DNA of 64,000 bases from Marinobacter sp. F3R11 (GTDB lineage: Bacteria; Pseudomonadota; Gammaproteobacteria; Pseudomonadales; Oleiphilaceae): contig NZ_QOCH01000015.1 in NCBI RefSeq assembly GCF_003318275.1, positions 159,608-223,607 on the forward strand, written 5' to 3'. Shown one piece after another: positions 20,221-28,872 of this stretch. The notes beneath the pieces were generated by a model. The model was not told the origin of the DNA, searched no databases, and saw nothing but the letters and a program-made list of their open reading frames with translations. Made by a program: the position numbers and the translations under genes. Every line of letters starts with the position of its first letter. Positions within the stretch are counted from its first letter, which is position 1.

Positions 20221-21300
20221 ATGAGCACACCTGAAACCAACACCTCTCCCATTCCGGAACTGACTGATTTGCCAGCACTTATCCGGCAGTGGGCCAGAGA
20301 ACTCGGATTCTCCGCCGCCGGCATCACAACCGCAGACACCGGCAAACATGCCCAGCACCTGCAGGACTGGCTGGCCGAAGGTTATCAGGGTGAGATGGGG
20401 TATATGGCTCAGCACGGGGATAAACGCTACACCCCAAAATCGCTGGTGCCCGGCACAACCCGGGTTATCTCGGTGCGAATGGACTACATGCCCACACCGG
20501 ACAGCCCGAAAGAAGCGCTTACTAACCGTGAAAATGCTTACATTACCCGCTACGCGCTTGGCCGTGACTATCACAAACTGATCCGCAAGCGGCTGGCAAC
20601 TCTGGCAAAAAAAATTGACGATGCTGTAAGCGGCTATGATCATCGTGCCTTTGTTGATAGCGCCCCAGTACTGGAAAGGGCTTTGGCGCAACGTGCCGGG
20701 CTGGGCTGGATCGGCAAAAACAACATGCTGATACACCCAAAGGCAGGATCGTTCTTTTTCCTTGGTGAGATATTTACCAGCGCCCCTCTGCCTGTAGACC
20801 CGGCCTTTGAAACCGACCATTGCGGCACCTGCTCCGCGTGCCTCGACCTGTGCCCGACGGACGCTTTTGTGGGGCCACACAAGCTGGATGCCCGGCGCTG
20901 CATCAGTTACCTCACCATTGAACTCAAAGGCAGCATCCCTGAAGAACTGCGCCCGCTGATGGGTAACCGGGTTTTTGGCTGCGACGACTGCCAGCTTGTC
21001 TGCCCCTGGCAAAAATTCAAAAAGCCCACCCGAGAGGATGACTTTCAGCCCAGACACGGCCTGAACAGCAGCTCACTGGCAGAACTGTTCTTATGGACTG
21101 AAGAGCAGTTTTTAAAGAGAACCGAGGGTTCGGCAATTCGCCGCACAGGCTATGAGGGATGGTTGCGCAACCTCGCGGTGGGGCTGGGCAATGCGCCTTC
21201 TACAATCCCGGTCATTGAAGCCTTAAAACAGCGCGCGGACTATCCTTCAGAAATGGTCCGCGAGCATGTTCACTGGGCTCTGGCACAGCATGATTTATAG
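20221..21300 (+). CDS. queG: Epoxyqueuosine reductase
   Basis: Cobalamin- and iron-sulfur-dependent enzyme that reduces epoxyqueuosine to queuosine in tRNA, the last step of Q34 synthesis. It has 359 residues. The two [4Fe-4S] sites are encoded by [12 protein letters not shown] and [13 protein letters not shown]; the central [14 protein letters not shown] is the family signature. A TATACT -10-like box sits at 20175-20180, but no good -35 was seen. The stop codon overlaps the convergent orn stop by six bases. Confidence 0.95.
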   Translation: MSTPETNTSPIPELTDLPALIRQWARELGFSAAGITTADTGKHAQHLQDWLAEGYQGEMGYMAQHGDKRYTPKSLVPGTTRVISVRMDYMPTPDSPKEALTNRENAYITRYALGRDYHKLIRKRLATLAKKIDDAVSGYDHRAFVDSAPVLERALAQRAGLGWIGKNNMLIHPKAGSFFFLGEIFTSAPLPVDPAFETDHCGTCSACLDLCPTDAFVGPHKLDARRCISYLTIELKGSIPEELRPLMGNRVFGCDDCQLVCPWQKFKKPTREDDFQPRHGLNSSSLAELFLWTEEQFLKRTEGSAIRRTGYEGWLRNLAVGLGNAPSTIPVIEALKQRADYPSEMVREHVHWALAQHDL

Positions 21301-21837
21301 CTTGAAAAAGTGTTCCCGGTAGTAGCGCAACTCGTTGATGGAATCACGAATGTCGTCGAGCGCCTGATGACTACCCTGTTTCTTCACGCCTTTCAGCACA
21401 TCCGGGCGCCAACGGCGGGCCAGCTCTTTTACGGTAGAGACGTCAAGGTTTCGGTAGTGGAAGAAGTCTTCCAGCTGGGGCATGTATTTCACAAGGAAAC
21501 GGCGGTCCTGACCAATACTGTTACCACACAGAGGGGATTCTCCGGGCTCCATATATTCTTTGAGAAAAGCGAGTGTTTGTTGCTCGGCCTCGGCTTCGGA
21601 GATTTTGCTTTCCCGGACACGCCTGGTTAACCCGCTTTCACCGTGGGTGCGGGTGCACCATTCATCCATGGAGTCCAGCAAGCTGTCGGGTTGGTGCACT
21701 GCTATAACAGGGCCTTCGGCCACCAGGTTCAGTTCTGAATCCGTGATGATGGTGGCCATTTCGATGATGCGTTCTTTTTCCGGATCAAGGCCGGTCATTT
21801 CCAGATCAATCCAAACCAGGTGATTGCCTGCTGACAT
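21295..21837 (-). CDS. orn: Oligoribonuclease
   Basis: DEDD-family 3'-5' exonuclease that degrades short RNAs and, in pseudomonads, pGpG from c-di-GMP breakdown. It has 180 residues (E. coli: 181). Exo I is [11 protein letters not shown] and the C-terminal [11 protein letters not shown] supplies further catalytic acids. ATG 21837 is chosen because GAGGAAAG lies just upstream; seven extra in-frame codons precede it. It converges with queG. The pGpG role is relevant to the c-di-GMP genes further along the window. Confidence 0.96.
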   Translation of the reverse strand: MSAGNHLVWIDLEMTGLDPEKERIIEMATIITDSELNLVAEGPVIAVHQPDSLLDSMDEWCTRTHGESGLTRRVRESKISEAEAEQQTLAFLKEYMEPGESPLCGNSIGQDRRFLVKYMPQLEDFFHYRNLDVSTVKELARRWRPDVLKGVKKQGSHQALDDIRDSINELRYYREHFFKL

Positions 21838-21980
21838 TCTACTTTCCTCGTTAACCAAACATCTGGGTAGGCGGAGCTGTTATACCATTGGTGAAACAGC
21901 CATATTAAAGCCACACATAATTAATTACCGTATGATGTCACAGCAACGTCACCACTTTCATCCGTGTTATTTGAGATTTT

Positions 21981-23036
21981 ATGGCAAAACGGCAACTGAA
22001 CAAGCAACAGCAATTCCGGATCAAGAAGGTTCAGGAAGAACGAGCAGCCCGCGCAGCTCGCAAGGAGAAGTTGGTTCAGGCGCAGGCTGACGCCGGGGAG
22101 CTGGGGCCTGAACAGGAAGGATTGATTATTGCGCACTACGGGCAGCAGCTTGATGTGGAAGCTCTGGAAGGTGAACGCAAAGGTGATGTTGTTCGCTGTT
22201 TTGTCCGGGCGAATATCGACAGTCTGGTAACAGGTGACCGGGTTGTCTGGAGGCCTGGCAAGAACGAAACAGGGGTGATTGTTGCTCGCTGTGATCGCGA
22301 CAATCTGTTGCAGCGACCGGATAACTTTGGTGCTGTTAAACCCGTAGCAGCGAATATTGATCACATTATTCTGGTGATCGCACCGGAACCGGAACCCCAC
22401 GACAATCTTATAGACCGGTATCTTGTGGCCTCTGAGATCACGGATATTCCTGCCGTTATTCTCCTGAACAAAACTGACCTGATCACTGACCGCAACCGGG
22501 CACAGATTGATGCTCTTCTGGCACGCTATGCCGCGCTGGGCTACGAGATAGTCCGCACCTCGGCAGTTCAGTACGATGGCGGACCTTCTCCAGAAGTTGA
22601 GGCACTGGTAAAAGGCAAAACAAGCGCATTCGTGGGCCAGTCCGGGGTAGGAAAATCGTCCATTATCCAGACACTGATGCCGGACGAAGCTATTCGGGTT
22701 GGCGCGGTTTCAGAGAGCACTGGCAAAGGGGTTCATACCACCACGACAGCAAAGCTCTTTCACCTGCCCATGGGCGGTGATCTGATTGACTCGCCAGGAA
22801 TCAGGGAGTTCGGCCTCTGGCATATGTCACCGCAGGAAATCGAATATGGGTTTCGCGAGATTCGAGATGTGATTGGCTACTGCAAATTCCGCAATTGCCG
22901 GCACATGGGTGATCCCGGCTGCGCCATTGATGCGGCAGCGGAAGCGGGCAAACTCAGCCCGGAACGGCTTCGAAGCTTTCATCGCATTCTGGAGGATATG
23001 GCTGAGCAGCAGTCACGGGGCTTGAAGGCCACCTGA
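21981..23036 (+). CDS. rsgA: Ribosome small-subunit-dependent GTPase RsgA
   Basis: Circularly permuted GTPase in 30S maturation; 351 residues. A basic N-terminal extension (AKRQLNKQQQFRIKKVQEER) is followed by an OB fold, then the permuted motifs: G4 LLNKTDL, G1 GQSGVGKSS and G3 DSPGIREFG. The C-terminal zinc-binding knuckle has CKFRNCRHMGDPGC. It is divergent from orn, as in E. coli and Pseudomonas, and converges with motB. Confidence 0.96.
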   Translation: MAKRQLNKQQQFRIKKVQEERAARAARKEKLVQAQADAGELGPEQEGLIIAHYGQQLDVEALEGERKGDVVRCFVRANIDSLVTGDRVVWRPGKNETGVIVARCDRDNLLQRPDNFGAVKPVAANIDHIILVIAPEPEPHDNLIDRYLVASEITDIPAVILLNKTDLITDRNRAQIDALLARYAALGYEIVRTSAVQYDGGPSPEVEALVKGKTSAFVGQSGVGKSSIIQTLMPDEAIRVGAVSESTGKGVHTTTTAKLFHLPMGGDLIDSPGIREFGLWHMSPQEIEYGFREIRDVIGYCKFRNCRHMGDPGCAIDAAAEAGKLSPERLRSFHRILEDMAEQQSRGLKAT

Positions 23037-23055
23037 TATCACCCTGCCCGGCGAT

Positions 23056-24015
23056 TTACCAGTTAAGCTCGCCGGGACCAGGCTCCGCTTTTTCCTTCAG
23101 CCAATCTCCGCTTTCCAGATTTTCGCGTGCTTTTTTCTGCTCTTCTTCCGATGGCGCCGTTAGGTCGATAAGGGGCTCGCCCGTTGCGCTGGCGCTGCTC
23201 TGGATACTGTTCACGGTTTTCTTGTTGAGCACGATAATAGAAATCCGGCGATTCACGGGCGCTGTCGGCTCGCTCTGATTAAACAGTACGGAATCACTCA
23301 ACCCCACCACTCTTGCAATCTGCCGGGCGCTAACACCACCTGCGACCAGAGCCCGGCGAGCAGTGTTAGCACGGTCGGCTGAAAGTTCCCAATTGGTATA
23401 TCCCGGACGACCGCCGAAAGGGGTCGCGTCTGTATGGCCGGTAATGCTGAGTCTGTTATCCACAGTCCCAAGGGTTTTCGCAAGTTCAAACAGAATTTCC
23501 TGAGAATAGTATTTCAACTCAGCTTTACCACTATCGAACATGGGGCGACCTGAGCGGTCAACAATCTGGATTCGCAGGCCTTCATCCGTGATATCGATTA
23601 ACAGCTGGTCTTTGAATTCCTGTAGCGTTTCATTCTCTTCAATGCGTTGCTTCAGCTCCTGAAACAACTCATTCATGCGGCGCTGCTCAAGGGTTTCAGA
23701 GAGTGCATCCACCACATTATCACTGATCGGAATCTGGCTTGGATCAACATCCATGCTTGCCTCATTGATTACAGAAGCACTGCCCTCAAGATCCACAGGG
23801 TTAGGTGATCCACCGTCAGTAAATCCGACCGGATCGCGGAAATAACCTTCAACAGCTTTTTTCTGTTCCGGAGACGCCGTGGCGGTCAGCCAGAGCACGA
23901 GAAAGAACGCCATCATTGCCGTTGCGAAGTCAGCAAAGGCCACCTTCCAGGAACCACCATGGTGCCCCCCGGCGACAACTTTTTTACGCTTTATGATTAT
24001 CGGCTGTTGTTCCAC
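23056..24015 (-). CDS. motB: Flagellar motor stator protein MotB
   Basis: Peptidoglycan-anchored stator subunit; 319 residues. The single membrane segment FADFATAMMAFFLVLWL holds the proton-channel aspartate (Asp29, equivalent to E. coli Asp32). The C-terminal OmpA-like domain includes LSITGHTDATPFGGRPGYTN. The start is GTG 24015 (product VEQQPIIIKRKK) with GGAG seven bases upstream. Absence of MotY/PomB-type features points to an H+-driven MotAB pair. Confidence 0.95.
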   Translation of the reverse strand: MEQQPIIIKRKKVVAGGHHGGSWKVAFADFATAMMAFFLVLWLTATASPEQKKAVEGYFRDPVGFTDGGSPNPVDLEGSASVINEASMDVDPSQIPISDNVVDALSETLEQRRMNELFQELKQRIEENETLQEFKDQLLIDITDEGLRIQIVDRSGRPMFDSGKAELKYYSQEILFELAKTLGTVDNRLSITGHTDATPFGGRPGYTNWELSADRANTARRALVAGGVSARQIARVVGLSDSVLFNQSEPTAPVNRRISIIVLNKKTVNSIQSSASATGEPLIDLTAPSEEEQKKARENLESGDWLKEKAEPGPGELNW

Positions 24016-24040
24016 AACTCGGCTCCGGCCTCAGGTTACG

Positions 24041-24892
24041 CTATTTGGCGCGCACATGATCGTTCAGTTCCTGAAAACCAGGTCGCTTATCGGTTGGCAG
24101 TGCTTTACGACCAAACTCAATGGCCATCTGGGGAGCCTGCCCCGAAACCGTGGCAACAATAGCGGATTTAACGCACTCGTAGGCCTTGAGTTCATATTTG
24201 GCAGCATGCTCCATGGCAATGGATGTCGGACCAACAAAACCATAGCCCATCCAGATACCCAGAAAGGTTCCCACCAGCGCTGCCGCCACACTCAAACCAA
24301 TGCGTTCCGGCCCTTCACTAAGGAAGTTCATGGTAATAACAATACCGAGAACCGCCGCCACAATACCGAGACCTGGCAGCGCATCGGCAATTTTATTCAC
24401 CGCATGGGCAGGTTCTTCAAGCTCGTGCTGGCGACTGTCGATTTCGTTTTCCATCATGCCTTCGAGCTCATGGGTTGCCATGTTTCCGGCACTGATAATT
24501 CTCAGGTAATCCGTAATAAAGGCGAGCAGTTCTTTTGATTTAAGGATGGCCGGGTAGCGGCTGAAGATCTGGCTGGACTCGGGGTTATCGATATCTTCTT
24601 CGATGGACATAACACCCTGCTTTCGGGATTTATCAAAGATCTCGTAAAGCATGCTCAGCAAATCCATGTAATAGGATTTGTTGAATGGAGAGCCTGTCAG
24701 CAGGCGCAACACACCGGAAAAAACTTCCTTCACAGTATGAAGGGGGTTGGCGATTATGAAAGAGCCTATGGCCGCACCAAAAATAATGAGAACCTCTGTC
24801 GGCTGCCACAACACCATCAAGTTGCCGCCGTGCAGGGTGTACCCGCCAAGAACGCTGGCAACAACAATCACTGCGCCAATGATAAGTAACAT
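24041..24892 (-). CDS. motA: Flagellar motor stator protein MotA
   Basis: Four-helix membrane stator subunit; 283 residues, the length of the E. coli/Pseudomonas MotA type rather than the shorter PomA type. It starts MLLIIGAVIVVASVLGGYTLHGG. The conserved cytoplasmic segment (residues about 60-170) is followed by helices 3 and 4, including ALPGLGIVAAVLGIVITM and the VAAALVGTFLGIWMGYGFVGP stretch. motB follows 25 bases later, so they form one transcript. Upstream sequence has a GCCGACAA resembling a flagellar sigma28 -10 box, but no matching -35 at the right spacing. Confidence 0.96.
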   Translation of the reverse strand: MLLIIGAVIVVASVLGGYTLHGGNLMVLWQPTEVLIIFGAAIGSFIIANPLHTVKEVFSGVLRLLTGSPFNKSYYMDLLSMLYEIFDKSRKQGVMSIEEDIDNPESSQIFSRYPAILKSKELLAFITDYLRIISAGNMATHELEGMMENEIDSRQHELEEPAHAVNKIADALPGLGIVAAVLGIVITMNFLSEGPERIGLSVAAALVGTFLGIWMGYGFVGPTSIAMEHAAKYELKAYECVKSAIVATVSGQAPQMAIEFGRKALPTDKRPGFQELNDHVRAK

Positions 24893-25091
24893 GGGAAGAA
24901 TGTAAGCCTTTATATTTAGGTTGTCGGCCGGTGCCGGTATTGGTCACGGGTTTTCAGGCTTGATCATAGCAAGCCTCTGCGTTATCCGCGAAGCCATGAA
25001 ACAATTTCTATACATACAGACGCATGCACAACACTCTTGTCGTACTATTTGTTAAACTCCGCACCTCTAGAAGAACGCACAGGATCCCTTA

Positions 25092-25949
25092 ATGTTCGAC
25101 AAGTTGTTTGTTCTGAGCCAGTACGTCACGCCCCAGCATACTGTTTCCAGCGTGGCTGGCCGCCTGGCAGACAATGAGCGCGCTCCTGCGCTCAAAAACC
25201 GGGTAGTCAAATGGTTCGTAAAACGCTACGACGTTGACATGAGCGAAGCCGCCGAGCCAGATCCGACAGCCTACCCCAGCTTCAACGCTTTTTTTACCCG
25301 GGCCCTGAAGCCCGGCGCCCGCCCGGTTGCCGAAGGACATAATACACTTGTAAGCCCCGTGGATGGCACTATCAGTCAACTTGGCCAGGTCACCGGTGAC
25401 CGGGTATTCCAGGCCAAGGGACAATCCTTCAGCCTGACAGAACTGCTTGGCGGCGACACACGTTGGGCGGATACTTTTTCGGAAGGTCAGTTTTCAACCA
25501 TTTATCTCGCCCCCAGGGATTATCACCGCATTCACATGCCGCTGGCGGGCACGCTTCGGGAAATGATTCATGTTCCGGGCAAGTTGTTTTCAGTAAACCC
25601 GGCAACAGCGGAGAATGTTCCTAACCTGTTTGCCAGAAATGAACGTGTTGTCTGCATCTTTGATACAGAGGCAGGCCCTATGGCGCTGGTGCTTGTAGGC
25701 GCCATGATTGTGGGTAGCGTTGAAACGCCCTGGGCAGGCGTTGTGGTGCCCAGCAACAGCGGCGTTAAAGCGATCACCTACGAAGGCGAGAGCCCAGTTT
25801 CGTTTGCCAAAGGCGAGGAAATGGGGCGCTTCCGCCTGGGCTCTACGGTGGTGATGGTTATGCCCAGGGGCAGTGTTAGCTGGAATGATGAGCAGGTTGC
25901 AGGAAAGCGGGTTCGTATGGGTGAGGCATTTGGTACGGTTGGCGCTTGA
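25092..25949 (+). CDS. psd: Phosphatidylserine decarboxylase proenzyme
   Basis: Forms phosphatidylethanolamine from phosphatidylserine at the inner membrane; 285 residues. The self-cleavage motif LGST, whose Ser (about residue 251) becomes the pyruvoyl group, is near the C-terminus (RLGSTVVMVM). The charge-relay segment YHRIHMPLAG and SPVDGTISQ are present. Start ATG 25092. The rsgA-(motBA)-psd arrangement matches Pseudomonas except that no rhodanese gene is present here. Confidence 0.96.
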   Translation: MFDKLFVLSQYVTPQHTVSSVAGRLADNERAPALKNRVVKWFVKRYDVDMSEAAEPDPTAYPSFNAFFTRALKPGARPVAEGHNTLVSPVDGTISQLGQVTGDRVFQAKGQSFSLTELLGGDTRWADTFSEGQFSTIYLAPRDYHRIHMPLAGTLREMIHVPGKLFSVNPATAENVPNLFARNERVVCIFDTEAGPMALVLVGAMIVGSVETPWAGVVVPSNSGVKAITYEGESPVSFAKGEEMGRFRLGSTVVMVMPRGSVSWNDEQVAGKRVRMGEAFGTVGA

Positions 25950-25997
25950 TTGTGTTTAGCCCTGCCTGAAACGAAGTTCGGCACTTCTATAAAAACT

Positions 25998-26966
25998 TCA
26001 CGCTCGTTCTAGCGGAAACGCCAATACATCTGCGATATCACGAGTACCAGTTTTTATCATCAATAGACGATCCAGCCCTAGCGCCACCCCAGCGCAGTCT
26101 GGCAAACCCTGCTCTATAGCTGCCAGAAAAGCCTCATCAATCGCCATTTCAGGTTTTCCAGCTGCTTTTCGTAGACGATTGTCTGCCGCGAAGCGGGCGC
26201 GCTGTTCGTCTGCGGCAGTGAGTTCCCAGTAGCCGTTGCATAACTCCAGGCCATTAATATAAAGCTCGAAGCGGTGCGCTACGTCAAAGCCGTCTACGTT
26301 GGAAATTCTGGCCAGAGAGGCCTGGGAGGCCGGGTATTGGTTTATAAATACCGGCGTTTCAGTACCCAGGTTTGGTTCAACGGCGAAACTCATGAGCAAG
26401 TCGAGGCAACCATCGCGGCTGAGGCCCTGGAGTTGTTCGGGCTCAAGCCATTGCCGGCAGCGCTGGTGCAGGTCATTTTCTGTCACCACGAAGGGGTCGA
26501 TGCCAGCCCAGTCAATCATAGCCTGGCGGTAGCTCGTAATTTGTGGTCGGGGGCAATTGAGCCAACCGCAGACCAGATCGGCAACCTCTGCCATCAGGTC
26601 GTTTTCGTCAAAACCGATACGGTACCATTCCAGCATGGAGAATTCCGGGTTGTGGCGGCTGCCACGCTCGCCGTTACGGAAGACTTTCAAGATCTGGTAA
26701 ATGGAGCCGGAGCCCGCGGCCAGCAGGCGTTTCATGTGGTACTCCGGAGAGGTCTGCAGCCAGCCACCCTCAACGCCCTGGACGCATACTCCGGCGGATA
26801 TACTATCAAGGTTGGGCTCAGTTACGCTGCAACGACCAAGTACCGGGGTTTCAACCTCCAGCACACCCCGCTGCGCAAAAAAACCGCGCACGTAAGATAA
26901 CTGTTGTGCGCGGATTTCCAGGGCTGACCGGGAGCTGGCAGGCTGCCAGTCGGGCTGGCTTTTCAT
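25998..26966 (-). CDS. epmA: EF-P--(R)-beta-lysine ligase
   Basis: Class II LysRS paralogue that attaches (R)-beta-lysine to EF-P Lys34; 322 residues (E. coli EpmA: 325). It has class II motif 2 (FRNGERGSRHNPEFSMLEWYR) and motif 3 (GVALGLDRLLMI) but lacks a tRNA anticodon-binding domain. It lies eight bases downstream of efp on the same strand, and epmB diverges from efp, so the modification genes flank their substrate. Confidence 0.96.
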   Translation of the reverse strand: MKSQPDWQPASSRSALEIRAQQLSYVRGFFAQRGVLEVETPVLGRCSVTEPNLDSISAGVCVQGVEGGWLQTSPEYHMKRLLAAGSGSIYQILKVFRNGERGSRHNPEFSMLEWYRIGFDENDLMAEVADLVCGWLNCPRPQITSYRQAMIDWAGIDPFVVTENDLHQRCRQWLEPEQLQGLSRDGCLDLLMSFAVEPNLGTETPVFINQYPASQASLARISNVDGFDVAHRFELYINGLELCNGYWELTAADEQRARFAADNRLRKAAGKPEMAIDEAFLAAIEQGLPDCAGVALGLDRLLMIKTGTRDIADVLAFPLERA

Positions 26967-26973
26967 TTCAGGC

Positions 26974-27549
26974 TCAGCTGCTTTTTACCCGGTTCATGTA
27001 CTCACCGGAGCGGGTATCCACCTTGAGTACTTCGCCAATGGTGATGAACAGAGGCACGCTGACAACGGCACCGGTAGACAGGGTAGCCGGTTTGGAACCG
27101 CCCTGAGCTGTGTCACCTTTCATACCCGGATCAGTTTCAACAACTTCCAGCTCAACAAAATTTGGCGGCGTGACTGTAAGAGGTGCGCCGTTGTACAGGG
27201 TAACAGTGTAAACTTCCTGCTCTTTGAGCCACTTAACCGCATCCCCCACGGCTTTTGCGTCGGCAGCAAACTGCTCGAATGAACCGTCGGTCAGCATGAA
27301 GTGCCAGAATTCCCCGTCGGTATAGAGGTATTCCATATCATGGTCCATTACGTCTGCAGCTTCGATACTTTCACCAGACTTGAAGGTACGCTCCCATACC
27401 CGGTTACTGGTCAGATTGCGCAGCCTGACCCGGTTGAAGGCCTGGCCTTTACCTGGTTTTACGATTTCGTTTTCAAGAATAATACAGGGGTCTCCATCCA
27501 GTAATACTTTAAGACCGCTGCGGAATTCGTTGGTAGAATATGAAGCCAT
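26974..27549 (-). CDS. efp: Elongation factor P
   Basis: Translation factor that relieves ribosome stalling at polyproline stretches; 191 residues from ATG 27549. Domain I carries VKPGKGQAF, placing the modified lysine at Lys34 exactly as in E. coli. Domains II and III (OB folds) follow, with the C-terminal [21 protein letters not shown]. Lys34 together with adjacent EpmA and EpmB indicates beta-lysylation rather than rhamnosylation by EarP, which modifies Arg32 in Pseudomonas. Six extra in-frame codons upstream of 27549 are unlikely to be used. Confidence 0.97.
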   Translation of the reverse strand: MASYSTNEFRSGLKVLLDGDPCIILENEIVKPGKGQAFNRVRLRNLTSNRVWERTFKSGESIEAADVMDHDMEYLYTDGEFWHFMLTDGSFEQFAADAKAVGDAVKWLKEQEVYTVTLYNGAPLTVTPPNFVELEVVETDPGMKGDTAQGGSKPATLSTGAVVSVPLFITIGEVLKVDTRSGEYMNRVKSS

Positions 27550-27594
27550 GAAATGTCCACCTGCCAAAATGCTGTTTAAAATTCGAAGGCCGCT

Positions 27595-28644
27595 ATGATA
27601 CAGCGAACCCCTATCTCTATAGAAGCCCGGCTTTCAGGCGATGATAACCGGAGCTGGCAACAACTGCTTTCCGATTCGATAACTTCACCACAGGAATTAC
27701 TGAAGAGGCTGGACTTGCCAGCCGAGACCTGGCTGGCTGGTGCCGAGGCAGGCCACCATCTATTCCCTCTCAGAGTCCCTGAGCCCTTCCTGGCACGAAT
27801 GGAGAAGGGAACCCCCAGCGACCCCCTGCTAAGACAGGTACTGCCCCTGGGCCTGGAGGGCAACACAGCTGAAGGTTTTGTAACCGACCCGCTGCAGGAA
27901 GACAGTGCAATACAAACTACCGGCCTGATTCGCAAATACCAAAGCCGGGCCTTGCTGATGGTGACCGGACAATGTGCCGTTAACTGCCGTTATTGTTTTC
28001 GCCGTCATTTCCCTTACGCAGAACAGCGCCTGAGCCCCTCCAGCCGGCAAAAGGTGCTGGATACACTTGCGGCCTCCCCTGAAATCAATGAAGTCATTTT
28101 CAGCGGTGGCGACCCTCTGACGGTCAATGATCAGCTTTTGTCCCAGTGGGCATCAGCCATTTGCAGCATCCCCCATATCCGCCGTATACGATTGCATACC
28201 CGCCTTCCGGTAGTGATACCGCAACGTGTGTGTGACGCGCTGTTAAAGTGGATCACTAACACTCCGGTGCAGGTTGTGATTGTGCTTCATATCAACCATC
28301 CAGCGGAGATTGACCAACCGACCCGGCGCGCTCTGGGCTTCCTCCGTTCGGCGGGCGTAACCTTGCTGAACCAGAGTGTTATTCTCAGGGGCGTCAATGA
28401 TAATGCTGGCGTGCTGGAGGATCTGAGTGAGGCGCTTTTTGATGCCGGAGTCCTGCCTTACTACCTCCATGCATTTGATCCGGTCGCGGGGGCTCAGCAT
28501 TTTGACGTCTCCGATGAAGAGGCCCGTTTGCTGGTTCGGGATCTGTTGTCCAGGTTACCGGGGTTTCTGGTTCCACGGCTGGTTCGTGAAGTTCCCGGAA
28601 AGACAGCCAAGACTCCCATCGACCTGTACTCGAAAGCTCTATAA
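27595..28644 (+). CDS. epmB: L-lysine 2,3-aminomutase EpmB
   Basis: Radical SAM, PLP-dependent enzyme that converts L-lysine to (R)-beta-lysine for EF-P modification; 349 residues (E. coli: about 342). The cluster motif is [18 protein letters not shown] and GGDPL is the SAM-binding segment. The C-terminal [18 protein letters not shown] holds lysine-aminomutase residues. It diverges from efp with 45 bases between start codons, so one short region must drive both directions. Confidence 0.95.
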   Translation: MIQRTPISIEARLSGDDNRSWQQLLSDSITSPQELLKRLDLPAETWLAGAEAGHHLFPLRVPEPFLARMEKGTPSDPLLRQVLPLGLEGNTAEGFVTDPLQEDSAIQTTGLIRKYQSRALLMVTGQCAVNCRYCFRRHFPYAEQRLSPSSRQKVLDTLAASPEINEVIFSGGDPLTVNDQLLSQWASAICSIPHIRRIRLHTRLPVVIPQRVCDALLKWITNTPVQVVIVLHINHPAEIDQPTRRALGFLRSAGVTLLNQSVILRGVNDNAGVLEDLSEALFDAGVLPYYLHAFDPVAGAQHFDVSDEEARLLVRDLLSRLPGFLVPRLVREVPGKTAKTPIDLYSKAL

Positions 28645-28872
28645 TATGAAGATTATGAAAAGTTGTACTGGTTTCACATGTCAGACATTGTTAACGCAGA
28701 ATTTTCTCGCATTCTTGCGCTGGATTGCTACCTTAAAGTCCAGTACCGTCTATTTTGTAAAAAAATGTATTTACGGTGTTTTCCTGGTAAACCGGCAAAC
28801 TGAAACAGTGTCCGCAGCATCGGACAAGAGAGCCAGGAATTCGAAACCCAGTCCTGATATTGGCGCATACTC

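Noticed and set aside
24893-24990. Flagellar sigma28 promoter for motA
   Set aside because: GCCGACAA resembles the -10 element, but no TAAA-type -35 element exists at the required spacing.
28645-28872. Small gene in the epmB to 602-residue-protein gap
   Set aside because: The only open frames lack a ribosome site and family-like sequence; nothing else supported in these 228 bases.
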